From: an uncultured Muribaculaceae bacterium
GTDB taxonomy: Bacteria > Bacteroidota > Bacteroidia > Bacteroidales > Muribaculaceae
Assembly: GCA_910577585.1 (NCBI GenBank)
Contig: CAJTNN010000036.1
Location: 1-18,817 of the forward strand
Length of the DNA stretch: 18,817 bases
Direction of reading: 5' to 3'
Under the pieces are notes generated by a model. That model did not search any database. It worked only from the letters and a program-made list of their open reading frames with translations, and had not been told where the DNA came from. The translations under genes were made by a program, and so were the position numbers. Positions 1 through 5,776 of the stretch are shown piece after piece; position 1 is the first letter of the stretch, and each line of letters opens with the position of its first letter.

Positions 1-699
1 AGATACCTTGACAGATACAGCTATGAGTCCGGCAATCCTAATTTGAAACCAATTTACCGAGACTATGTCTCATTGTCAGGTTCATGGCGTGATATTGTTG
101 TTGAACTGACTTACTATTCCACGAAAAATTACTTTATGTGGCAGACAACACCTTACCTCGGTAACCCTGACATGACATTGTTGAAAATGGATAATATGCT
201 CCGATACAATACCTTTGAGGCCTTCGCCAATTACTGGCCATGCTTCTTCACAATCTGGCGACCGACATTTATGACAGGCATCATGGCTCAGGATTTCAAG
301 TTGATGCACAACGGCACTGAGATGAAATTGAACAAACCTCTCGGGATTTTCCGATTCAATAACGCAATTCATCTGCCATGGGATATGTGGCTCAATGTGG
401 ATTTTTCATCCCAGACATCCGGCAACGGGGATAACGTGTATCTCAAAAGTCGTTGGAACTGCGACCTCGGATTATACAAATCCTTTGCCAACGATACATG
501 GAGCGTAAAACTTCAACTCAACGATGTGTTCAACACCTATCGTCAGCAAATGATCGCGTACGATGCCCTCAGCGAAATGAAAGTCAACAAAATATATGAC
601 ACTCGGGACCTGTCGCTGACTATTCGCTACAATTTCAATACCGCCCGATCCCGCTTCAAAGGTCGCGGAGCAGCCAATTCCGAAAAAGATCGATTCTGA
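1..699 (+). CDS. C-terminal part of an outer-membrane beta-barrel protein (PF14905-like), cut by the window edge
   Basis: The reading frame is open from base 1, and the stop is TGA at 697-699. The visible 232 residues start with RYLDRYSYESGNPNLKP, a turn-strand pattern seen in TonB-receptor-like barrels of Bacteroidetes (OMP_b-brl_3, PF14905). Alternating aromatic and polar strands follow. The C-terminus (SLTIRYNFNTARSRFKGRG, then a short charged tail ending EKDRF) is the usual ending of that family. The missing N-terminus would be expected to hold a signal peptide, a carboxypeptidase-like domain and a plug; none of this is visible. The substrate is unknown. Codon use is clearly more AT-rich than in the bamA cluster, which hints at a different history. 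A methionine-free TTG at 43 is only an internal codon, not the start. Confidence 0.8.
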   Translation, partial: RYLDRYSYESGNPNLKPIYRDYVSLSGSWRDIVVELTYYSTKNYFMWQTTPYLGNPDMTLLKMDNMLRYNTFEAFANYWPCFFTIWRPTFMTGIMAQDFKLMHNGTEMKLNKPLGIFRFNNAIHLPWDMWLNVDFSSQTSGNGDNVYLKSRWNCDLGLYKSFANDTWSVKLQLNDVFNTYRQQMIAYDALSEMKVNKIYDTRDLSLTIRYNFNTARSRFKGRGAANSEKDRF

Positions 700-845
700 A
701 AAATCACTATCTCATGCAAGAGTCAGTTGCCGCAAGGGTTATAATGGTGACCTCATGTCTGAAAATCAAAGTTCCGAATAAGTTCCGCACCTAAAAGGAA
801 AAGCACCTATAGTTAAATCTAATAGCTTGATTGTTAATGTGATGT

Positions 846-912
846 TTCTACTTGGGCTTGAATCAAGGACTCTCCCTGCCAGTATTAGACCCGGAGAGTC
901 AGGTGCTCTAAA
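846..912 (-). pseudogene. tRNA-like relic (decayed copy of the neighbouring tRNA-CAU)
   Basis: Read on the minus strand, this stretch matches the intact tRNA at 969-1042 in two blocks. One block is TTAGAGCACCTGACTC (3' side of the D arm plus 5' side of the anticodon arm). The other is GAGTCCTTG-TTCAAGCCCAAGT (variable and T arms, one mismatch). Between them the CAU anticodon loop is replaced by an unrelated stretch. That stretch is flanked by GACTCTCC and GGAGAGTC, which can form an 8-bp stem on a 17-nt loop. The acceptor stem is lost. It is therefore not a functional tRNA. It is either a decayed tandem duplicate or a scar left by an element that inserted at the tRNA. Confidence 0.65.
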
Positions 913-925
913 AGAGTAAAAGAAA

Positions 926-955
926 AAGCAGCTACGATTTGAGTCGTAACTGCTT
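926..955 (-). terminator. Terminator hairpin downstream of tRNA-CAU
   Basis: AGCAGCTACGA (927-937) pairs with TCGTAACTGCT (944-954) around a 6-nt loop, with one G-T wobble and one more A-T pair outside. On the minus strand it is followed by a T-rich run (TTTTTCTTTT), as expected for the end of the tRNA transcript. On the plus strand it is followed by TGATTTTT, so it may also act for the barrel gene. Confidence 0.7.
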
Positions 956-968
956 GATTTTTAATAGG

Positions 969-1042
969 TGGTCCCACTTGGGCTTGAACCAAGGACTCCC
1001 TGATTATGAGTCAGGTGCTCTAACCAACTGAGCTATAGGACC
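969..1042 (-). tRNA. tRNA with anticodon CAU (elongator Met or Ile2)
   Basis: The minus-strand cloverleaf is complete. The acceptor is GGTCCTA with TGGGACC, the D arm is GCTC-AGTTGGTTA-GAGC, the anticodon stem is CCTGA/TCAGG with loop CTCATAA (anticodon CAT), and the T arm is CTTGG-TTCAAGC-CCAAG. The discriminator is A at 969. The gene then reads CCT, so the terminal CCA is not fully encoded. The paired G1-C72 end excludes an initiator tRNA. By eye I cannot separate tRNA-Met from the lysidine-modified tRNA-Ile2, which has the same anticodon in the gene. Confidence 0.93.
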
Positions 1043-1112
1043 TGGGGTGCATTGCGGCTGCCTTTTGGGGCGGCTGTCCGAAGTGTTGGATGCTTCGGCG
1101 CTTTTGCAGATG

Positions 1113-1120
1113 CAAAGTTA
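1113..1120 (-). promoter_or_regulatory. Bacteroidetes -7 element for tRNA-CAU
   Basis: The minus strand reads TAACTTTG, matching the Bacteroidetes consensus TAnnTTTG. It lies about 70 bases upstream of the tRNA 5' end, inside an AT-rich stretch between otherwise GC-rich segments. Confidence 0.6.
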
Positions 1121-1266
1121 ATTAAAAAGTTTTATTGGTGCAAATTTCTGATGCGATTTCTGCTGCTTTTAATCTGCGTGCGGCTGCTTTCTCGCGGCTA
1201 ACTACTGGACCTGGGGTCAGGGGCCTTCTTGCTGGTTGCGGCTTTGGGCGCCTTTTATGCTGTTTT

Positions 1267-1869
1267 TTATTTTTTCAGGAGCTGGTAGATCAGGAGGAGT
1301 TGGCGGCGCAGGTCGCGGAGGTCGTAGCCGTTGCGGGCGGCAATGCCTGCAAATGCTGTACCGAGATATGTATCCTCAATCAGATGTGCTGCGACTTCCG
1401 GTTCGATTTTTTTGATTTCGCCAGATTCGATGGCGCGAGTGAGGATGTTTTTCCAGACTTCGCATTCATCTTCATACCATTTGGCCGCATCGACGAGGGT
1501 TTCGGGGATGAGGTTGTAGGCCGAGAGCTGCATGTTGAAGAGAGCGTAGTTGATGTTGTTGATTCCTTCGCGTTTCCAGTGGCGCTGGTGGCGTCCGAGG
1601 ATGTTGAGGAAGGAGTCGATGGCGTCGTATAGGGAGCAACGTTCCGGGTCGGGGATTGAGCGTACGCTGCTGTTGTTGAATACGAAAGTGTTGACGGATT
1701 CGCGGAAGAGTTTTTCCTTGCTTCCGATGTGGTACATTATGGCTCCGCGACTGAGTCCGGTGGCATTTTCGAGTTCAGTAAAAGTGACGTCAGCGTAGGG
1801 CTTTTGTGTGAAAAGCCGCATTGCTTCGTTGAAAAGCTTTTGTCTTGTCTGGTTTCCGGTTGATCTCAT
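1267..1869 (-). CDS. TetR/AcrR family transcriptional regulator
   Basis: A 200-residue protein with the TetR layout. Its N-terminal helix-turn-helix (about residues 29-54: VTFTELENATGLSRGAIMYH, then IGSKEKLF) is the classic DNA-binding region. The rest is a helical ligand-binding and dimerisation domain. I chose the ATG at 1869, giving MRSTGNQTRQ. An in-frame GTG at 1890 would lie only about 12 bases from the -7 element, leaving no room for a leader. The gene stands alone: no efflux or transport gene adjoins it, with a tRNA downstream and a repeat cluster upstream. A dyad around 1893, at the expected transcription start, suggests self-repression. Its ligand and other targets cannot be read from the sequence. 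Confidence 0.88.
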   Translation of the reverse strand: MRSTGNQTRQKLFNEAMRLFTQKPYADVTFTELENATGLSRGAIMYHIGSKEKLFRESVNTFVFNNSSVRSIPDPERCSLYDAIDSFLNILGRHQRHWKREGINNINYALFNMQLSAYNLIPETLVDAAKWYEDECEVWKNILTRAIESGEIKKIEPEVAAHLIEDTYLGTAFAGIAARNGYDLRDLRRQLLLIYQLLKK

Positions 1870-1884
1870 AATTTTGTCGATAGT

Positions 1885-1901
1885 TATCACAACTTGTTAT
1901 G
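1885..1901. promoter_or_regulatory. Candidate operator dyad for the TetR gene
   Basis: TATCACAA and TTGTTATG face each other about a central C at 1893, with 6 of 8 positions symmetric and a core of ACAA-C-TTGT. It lies between the -7 element and the ATG, where a bound TetR dimer would block transcription. Assigning it to this regulator is inference from position. Confidence 0.4.
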
Positions 1902-1909
1902 CAAAATTA
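1902..1909 (-). promoter_or_regulatory. Bacteroidetes -7 element for the TetR gene
   Basis: The minus strand reads TAATTTTG, a match to TAnnTTTG, in a very AT-rich context. The expected start is near 1895, giving a leader of about 26 nt to the ATG at 1869. Confidence 0.6.
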
Positions 1910-2040
1910 ATAATTTTTAATGGGAAAACCATGGTGGGTTGGCTTTAAAACGGCATCGTATGCTTATAATATGAGTTGGATTATTAGTATTGTCATGGTT
2001 TATCTGATTATTATTTATGTCTGGATGGCGGGTGGATTTT

Positions 2041-2068
2041 GCAGGCGCTCCTTTTGGGGAGCGCCTGC
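2041..2068 (+). terminator. Perfect 11-bp hairpin, terminator-like
   Basis: GCAGGCGCTCC (2041-2051) and GGAGCGCCTGC (2058-2068) pair perfectly around a 6-nt loop. On the plus strand the stem is preceded by ATTTT and followed by GCTTTTGG, a poor U tract. No convincing plus-strand gene ends here, so it may be a relic terminator or part of the repeat cluster that starts just after it. Confidence 0.4.
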
Positions 2069-2080
2069 GCTTTTGGGGGT

Positions 2081-2130
2081 GGCCTTCCGGGTGCTCGCTT
2101 CGGTCGCACCACAATGCTTTGCTTTTGGCT
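2081..2130. repeat. Intergenic repeat family A, copy 1
   Basis: A copy of the roughly 50-bp unit GGCCTTCTG-GGTGCTCGCTTCGG-TCGCACCACAAT-GCTTTGCC shared with 3178-3228, 3246-3297, 7013-7063 and 7090-7140. GGTGC and GCACC inside it form an inverted repeat. All five copies have the same orientation. The unit can be read through in several frames, so it yields spurious ORFs containing peptides such as WCDRSEHPE. Confidence 0.88.
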
Positions 2131-2131
2131 T

Positions 2132-2286
2132 AATTTCGGGTTTGGGGCTTGATTTCGGGCTTGCGCCCTCAGTATTTTTCGGGCTTGCGTGCGCGCTTAG
2201 CATTTATTTCGGGCTTGGGCCCTCAGTATTTTTTCGGGCTTGCGTGCTTCGCATTTATTTCGGGCTTGCGCCCTCAACACAGTGTG
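2132..2286. repeat. Intergenic repeat family B, degenerate array
   Basis: There are six more or less complete units built on TTTCGGGCTTGCGCCCTC, starting near 2132, 2152, 2175, 2205, 2230 and 2256. Some are altered, for example CTTGGGCCC or CTTGCGTGCTTCGC. The last unit runs into the palindrome AACACAGTGT (2276-2285), the same end seen in the clusters at 6945-6990 and 18661-18764. Each intact unit holds the inverted repeat GGGC-TTGC-GCCC. A purely repetitive intergenic filler; no gene is supported in 1870-2355. Confidence 0.85.
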
Positions 2287-2292
2287 GAGGCT

Positions 2293-2325
2293 GGGGCTGG
2301 GCTTTTGGGGCAAGGAGGGGTGGGG
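2293..2325 (+). other. G-quadruplex motif on the plus strand
   Basis: Four or five G runs (GGGG, GGG, GGGG, GGGG, GGGG) are separated by CT, CTTTT, CAAGGA and T, which meets the usual G3+N1-7 rule. It lies just past the 3' end of the minus-strand gene at 2356-2730, so the RNA there would be C-rich. Confidence 0.5.
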
Positions 2326-2355
2326 TTAGGCGCGGGTGGGTTAGGCGCGAGTGGA

Positions 2356-2730
2356 TTAGAATGGCAGGGGGGTGGAGGGGGAGGTTAGGTTGACAATGGG
2401 GGTTGCTTTTTGTGGGGTGTCGGTGGGATGGGAAGGGGATTGGCGGGCTCTTTGGGCGGCACGGTAGGCTGAGGCGGCGCGGATGGCGGCGGTGTGGGGG
2501 GATGGGAAGCGGTTGTAGAATTTTATGAATGATGTGCGGGCCCAGCCTTGAGAGAGGTTGCGGATGAAGAGATTGGCAAGGCCTTCGAGGTGGCGTCCGG
2601 CGTGGCGGATTTCGCCTATCAGGGCGGTGAGGCTATCGATGCCGCTGATGGATAGCTCGATTACGCTGGCGCCGTGGAGGGTGGCGCGTACAAATATTCG
2701 GTCGGTGGCGTGAATTGGATATGTGTTCAT
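2356..2730 (-). CDS. Small hypothetical protein of unknown function
   Basis: A 124-residue protein I do not recognise. Residues 1-75 look like a compact alpha/beta fold: two amphipathic strands (RIFVRATL, SVIELSISG), a helix (SLTALIGEIRHAGRHLEG) and a further strand, LANLFIRN. The tail from about 85 on is Ala/Arg- then Ser/Thr/Pro-rich, probably disordered, and partly encoded by G-rich low-complexity DNA. It may be an extension into degenerate sequence. It has no signal peptide or membrane segment. In favour of a real gene are a well-placed TACCTTTG promoter 48 bases upstream of the ATG and codon use like a coding frame in the first 80 codons. Its neighbours (TetR, tRNA-Leu) give no functional clue. 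Confidence 0.6.
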   Translation of the reverse strand: MNTYPIHATDRIFVRATLHGASVIELSISGIDSLTALIGEIRHAGRHLEGLANLFIRNLSQGWARTSFIKFYNRFPSPHTAAIRAASAYRAAQRARQSPSHPTDTPQKATPIVNLTSPSTPLPF

Positions 2731-2777
2731 AATTGTCTGTATTTGGCGGCTGGAGAGTTATTTCTCCTTTTCGATTG

Positions 2778-2785
2778 CAAAGGTA
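2778..2785 (-). promoter_or_regulatory. Bacteroidetes -7 element for the small hypothetical gene
   Basis: The minus strand reads TACCTTTG (TAnnTTTG), about 48 bases upstream of the ATG at 2730. An AAGGAG stretch lies in the leader, but too far from the ATG to be a normal ribosome site. The rest of 2731-3013 is AT-rich and shows no other gene. Confidence 0.55.
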
Positions 2786-3013
2786 GTGGGGGTGGCTGCA
2801 ATTAGATTGCAGTGAGGTGTTAATGGAGGTTAAATTTTTGATTGGATTTCTTTCTTTCGGCGATGGCTGCATGGCTTGCTCTTTGAGAGGCTGAATCTGC
2901 TCAAAATCTTAATTATGCGTGCCCTTGAGAAAGTTTAAACAACTTTAATTTGGCGGCTAATTAATAGTTATGGGAAGTTAAGATGGATTAATGATTGATT
3001 GGGCGAATTTATC

Positions 3014-3021
3014 TAATTTTG
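3014..3021 (+). promoter_or_regulatory. Bacteroidetes -7 element for tRNA-Leu
   Basis: TAATTTTG (TAnnTTTG) ends 11 bases before the tRNA 5' end, a tight, typical tRNA promoter placement. Confidence 0.65.
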
Positions 3022-3032
3022 CATATTGTAAT

Positions 3033-3117
3033 GCAGGAATGGTGGAATGGTAGACACGGGGGACTTAAAATCCCCTGGCCCTTACCGGCTGTGTGGGTTC
3101 GAGTCCCACTTCCTGTA
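3033..3117 (+). tRNA. tRNA-Leu (anticodon UAA)
   Basis: A class II tRNA with a long variable arm. The acceptor is GCAGGAA with TTCCTGT (first pair G-U), the D arm is around GTGGAATGGTAGACAC, and the anticodon stem is GGGGA/TCCCC with loop CTTAAAA, giving TAA. The variable arm is TGGCCCTTACCGGCT and the T arm is GTGGG-TTCGAGT-CCCAC. The discriminator is A at 3117 and CCA is not encoded. The long variable arm and UAA anticodon fix it as leucine. Confidence 0.95.
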
Positions 3118-3138
3118 CTTTATAAATGATTTGCTTTT

Positions 3139-3170
3139 GCAGGCCCTTTAATTGGGGCCTGCTTTTTTTT
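3139..3170 (+). terminator. Rho-independent terminator after tRNA-Leu
   Basis: GCAGGCCC (3139-3146) pairs with GGGCCTGC (3155-3162) around an 8-nt loop, followed by an uninterrupted run of eight T. It lies 21 bases past the tRNA end. Confidence 0.9.
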
Positions 3171-3177
3171 CTGGGGC

Positions 3178-3228
3178 GGCCTTCTGGGTGCTCGCTTCGG
3201 TCGCACCACAATCTTTGCCTTGGGGGCT
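3178..3228. repeat. Intergenic repeat family A, copy 2
   Basis: Nearly identical to copy 3, which starts 68 bases downstream, so the two form a tandem pair with a TGGGGCTTCTGGGC-type spacer. The core, GGTGCTCGCTTCGG followed by TCGCACCACAAT, is at 3187-3212. It lies between the tRNA-Leu terminator and the 3' end of the aminotransferase gene. Confidence 0.88.
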
Positions 3229-3245
3229 TTTGGGGCTTCTGGGCT

Positions 3246-3297
3246 GGCCATCTGGGTGCTCGCTTCGGTCGCACCACAATCTTTGCCTTGGGGGGCT
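3246..3297. repeat. Intergenic repeat family A, copy 3
   Basis: The second member of the tandem pair, differing from copy 2 by a few bases (GGCCATCTGGG for GGCCTTCTGGG, and one extra G near the end). The core is at 3255-3280. Confidence 0.88.
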
Positions 3298-3350
3298 TCT
3301 GGGCGGAAATTTAATAACCCCGGCTGGATGGCCGGGGCTATGGAAATATA

Positions 3351-3420
3351 GGGGCGGAAGGGAGAGGGAGAGGGAAAGAGGGGGGAGAGGGCGCGGAAGG
3401 AGGGGAGGGAGAGGGAGGGG
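3351..3420 (+). other. Polypurine tract with two G-quadruplex motifs abutting the aminotransferase stop codon
   Basis: Sixty-seven of 70 bases are purines; only C at 3355, 3392 and 3394 interrupts. Two canonical G-quadruplex motifs are present. At 3360-3385 GGG runs are spaced by AGA, AGA and AAAGA; at 3402-3420 runs GGGG, GGG, GGG and GGGG are spaced by A, AGA and A. The tract ends at the base before the TAA (3421-3423) of the minus-strand aminotransferase. Its transcript would therefore have an almost pure C/U tail, rut-like in composition. Confidence 0.8.
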
Positions 3421-4620
3421 TTATTTTTTGCGGTGGGGGTAGGCTTCTAAGGCTTTTTGGAGGATGGTTAGGGCTTGGGATAGGTCGGTCTTGTTGAGGA
3501 CGTAGGCTAAGCGGACTTCGTCTTTGCCGAGGCCGGGGGTGGTGTAGAAGCCTGAGGCGGGGGCCATGAAGATGGTGGCGCCTTCGAATTCGAATTCTTC
3601 GAGACACCAGGCGCAGAAGTGGTCGGCGTCTTCGACGGGGAGTTTGGCTACGGTGTAGAATGCTCCCATTGGGATTGGGGAGTAGCAGCCTGGGATGCGG
3701 TTGATGCCGTCGACGAGGAAGTTGCGGCGTTCGACGTATTCCTGGTAGGTGGCGAGCATGTAGTCGGGTGTGGCGTCGATTGATGCTTCGGCTACGAGTT
3801 GTCCGAGGAGCGGCGGGCTGAGTCGGGCCTGGCAGAATTTCATGACATTTTTGCGGAGGGCCTCATTTTTGGTGATGAGGGCTCCGATGCGTATGCCGCA
3901 TTCGTTGTAGCGTTTTGAAACGGAGTCGATGAGGACTACTTGCTCTTCGATGCCCGGGAGGTGGAATGCGCTGATGTAGGGGGCACCTGTGTAGCAGAAT
4001 TCGCGGTAGACTTCGTCGGAGAAGAGGAAGAGGTCGTGGGTTTTGACGAGGTCGCGGATCTGGAGCATCTCTTTCATGGAGTAGAGATAGCCGGTGGGGT
4101 TGTTGGGGTTGCAGATGAGTATGCCCCGGGTGCGCGGTGTTATGAGGCGTTCGAATTCTTCGACGGGGGGGAGTGCGAAACCGTTGTCGATGCGTGAGGG
4201 GACGGTCACGATTTTAGCTCCGGCAGAGATTGCGAAGGCCATGTAGTTGGCGTAGGCGGGTTCGGGGACGATGATTTCATCGCCCGGGTCGAGGCATGCC
4301 ATGAATGCGAAGAGCACTGCCTCTGAGCCGCCGGAGGTGACTATGACATCGGCCGGGGTGACATCGATGTTGAAGCGGTGGTAGTATTCGCAGAGTTTCT
4401 GGCGCAGAGAGAGGAGTCCCTCGGAGGGTGAGTATTCGAGTACTGAGCGGTCGATGTGGCGGAGTGCCTCGAAAGCCTGAGGAGGGGTGGGGAGGTCGGG
4501 TTGGCCTATATTGAGGTGGTATACTTTAAGTCCGCGTGCCTTAGCCTTGTTGGCCAGCGGCACGAGCCGGCGGATAGGTGAGGCCGGCATTATTTCGCCG
4601 CGTTTAGAGATTTCGGGCAT
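3421..4620 (-). CDS. PLP-dependent class I/II aminotransferase (aspartate aminotransferase type)
   Basis: A 399-residue fold-type I aminotransferase of normal length. Visible motifs are the substrate-side GQPDLPTP (about 39-46), CNPNNPTG (170-177, cofactor contact), SDEVYREF (201-208; Asp202 and Tyr205 hold the pyridine ring and O3'), SVSKR with the Schiff-base Lys236, and EVRLAYV with Arg370 for the substrate alpha-carboxylate. It transfers amino groups between an amino acid and 2-oxoglutarate in the cytoplasm. Relatives in Bacteroidales are usually annotated as aspartate aminotransferase, but the exact substrate cannot be read from sequence. The ATG at 4620 lies 7 bases after the TPR gene, so the two are surely co-transcribed. 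The 3' tail is the unusual purine tract described separately. Confidence 0.9.
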   Translation of the reverse strand: MPEISKRGEIMPASPIRRLVPLANKAKARGLKVYHLNIGQPDLPTPPQAFEALRHIDRSVLEYSPSEGLLSLRQKLCEYYHRFNIDVTPADVIVTSGGSEAVLFAFMACLDPGDEIIVPEPAYANYMAFAISAGAKIVTVPSRIDNGFALPPVEEFERLITPRTRGILICNPNNPTGYLYSMKEMLQIRDLVKTHDLFLFSDEVYREFCYTGAPYISAFHLPGIEEQVVLIDSVSKRYNECGIRIGALITKNEALRKNVMKFCQARLSPPLLGQLVAEASIDATPDYMLATYQEYVERRNFLVDGINRIPGCYSPIPMGAFYTVAKLPVEDADHFCAWCLEEFEFEGATIFMAPASGFYTTPGLGKDEVRLAYVLNKTDLSQALTILQKALEAYPHRKK

Positions 4621-4627
4621 ATTTTAT

Positions 4628-4897
4628 TCAGGGGTTGAAGAGGTCTTTATTATAGAAATCGAGGATAGAGTTAGCGTGTTCGAGGGCCTGTCGGGCGCTG
4701 CAGTCGGGGTCGATCTGCAGGGCTGCGAGGTAGTCGGCTATAGCGAGGGAGCGGTGTCCGGCGCCGAAGTGTTTGAGTCCGCGGAGGGTGAGGGCTTCGG
4801 TGTCGGCGGGGTTATGCTCGATGAATATGTCGAGTCTGCGGATGGCCTCGTCGGCGTCGAGGAGCCGGATTTCGGCCTTTAGTGTAGTCAGGTCCAT
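4628..4897 (-). CDS. Small tetratricopeptide-repeat (TPR) protein
   Basis: An 89-residue, all-helical protein with no signal peptide. Residues about 33-66 (EALTLRGLKHFGAGHRSLAI, then ADYLAALQIDP) make a recognisable TPR hairpin, and the flanking helices look like partial repeats. With only one to two repeats it is shorter than a normal TPR scaffold and probably acts as a small interaction module or capping domain. It starts 56 bases after murI and ends 7 bases before the aminotransferase, so it belongs to the same operon. No partner can be named. Confidence 0.75.
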   Translation of the reverse strand: MDLTTLKAEIRLLDADEAIRRLDIFIEHNPADTEALTLRGLKHFGAGHRSLAIADYLAALQIDPDCSARQALEHANSILDFYNKDLFNP

Positions 4898-4953
4898 ACT
4901 GTAGTCGGGGTGGATAGAGTGGGAGAATGTGGAGAGTCGGAGGAGGGTGGAGT

Positions 4954-5772
4954 TCAGGAGAGGGTGATTCGGGAAGACTTCACCGGATGATTCATGAATA
5001 TTGATGCGAGTGCATCGAATTTATCGGGAGCTTCGGTTGTGAGGAATCTGAGGGTTCCGCCGCGCGAGCATCGGGCGTTGATTTCAGGGTGGCGTTGCAG
5101 ATAGTCGGCCAGTGAGTCAGCCACGATAGAGCCTTGCGGCACGATGCGGATATGGCTGGGCATGTAGCTTCGGATTTTGGGCATCAGAATCGGGTAGTGG
5201 GTGCATCCGAGCAGGAGGGTGTCGATGTCGGGGTCGGCGGCGAGCACTTCATCGCAGTATTTCTTGACGAAATAGTCGGCTCCGGGGTGATCGGCCTCTC
5301 CATTTTCGATCAGTGGCACCCACATAGGGGCGGCTACTTCAGAGATTTTGACATCCGGGAATAGTTTTGCTGTCTCGATGGCATAGGATCGGGACATGAT
5401 TGTGCCGGGTGTGGCTACGACGGCCACGTGGCGCGACTCGGTGAGTTGGCCGAGAGCTTCGACCGTGGGGATAATCACTCCGAGCACTCTGCGTGCGGGA
5501 TCGATATGGGGCAGGTCGTTCTGCTGGATAGACCTCAGAGCCTTGGCCGAGGCTGTGTTGCATGCGAGGATTACGAGCTGGCACCCTTCGTTGAATAGTC
5601 GGCGCACGGCCTGGAGAGTGAAGTCGTAGACTATGTCGAAGCTGCGCGCGCCGTAAGGGGCGCGCGCATTATCTCCGAGGTAAATATAGTCGTACTCAGG
5701 GAGTCGGCGTCGGATTTCGTTGAGGATAGTCAGTCCGCCGTAGCCTGAGTCGAAGATTCCTATTGGGGTCAC
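4954..5772 (-). CDS. murI: Glutamate racemase
   Basis: A 272-residue enzyme converting L- to D-glutamate for peptidoglycan stems, in the cytoplasm. It has the family signatures: IGIFDSGYGGLT (Asp8, Ser9), YLGDNARAPYG (31-41), the first catalytic cysteine in ILACNTASA (Cys71), and the second in LLLGCTHYPIL (Cys190 with Thr191 and His192). Length is normal and both catalytic cysteines are intact. It starts 4 bases after the upstream ompH gene, giving tight coupling to the BamA-Skp group. This arrangement, murI after the ompH pair, is typical for Bacteroidales as I recall it. Confidence 0.95.
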   Translation of the reverse strand: MTPIGIFDSGYGGLTILNEIRRRLPEYDYIYLGDNARAPYGARSFDIVYDFTLQAVRRLFNEGCQLVILACNTASAKALRSIQQNDLPHIDPARRVLGVIIPTVEALGQLTESRHVAVVATPGTIMSRSYAIETAKLFPDVKISEVAAPMWVPLIENGEADHPGADYFVKKYCDEVLAADPDIDTLLLGCTHYPILMPKIRSYMPSHIRIVPQGSIVADSLADYLQRHPEINARCSRGGTLRFLTTEAPDKFDALASIFMNHPVKSSRITLS

Positions 5773-5776
5773 AGTC

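Noticed and set aside
1920..2393. Plus-strand ORF of 157 codons across the first repeat cluster
   Set aside because: After a short hydrophobic start it is made of translated A and B repeat units and G-rich filler. No promoter or ribosome site was seen, and similar peptides appear in several frames at other repeat copies.
3065..3277. Minus-strand ORF of 70 codons
   Set aside because: Its C-terminal part (EVGLEPTQPVRARGF) is the antisense of tRNA-Leu, a common annotation artefact, and its front is translated repeat A.
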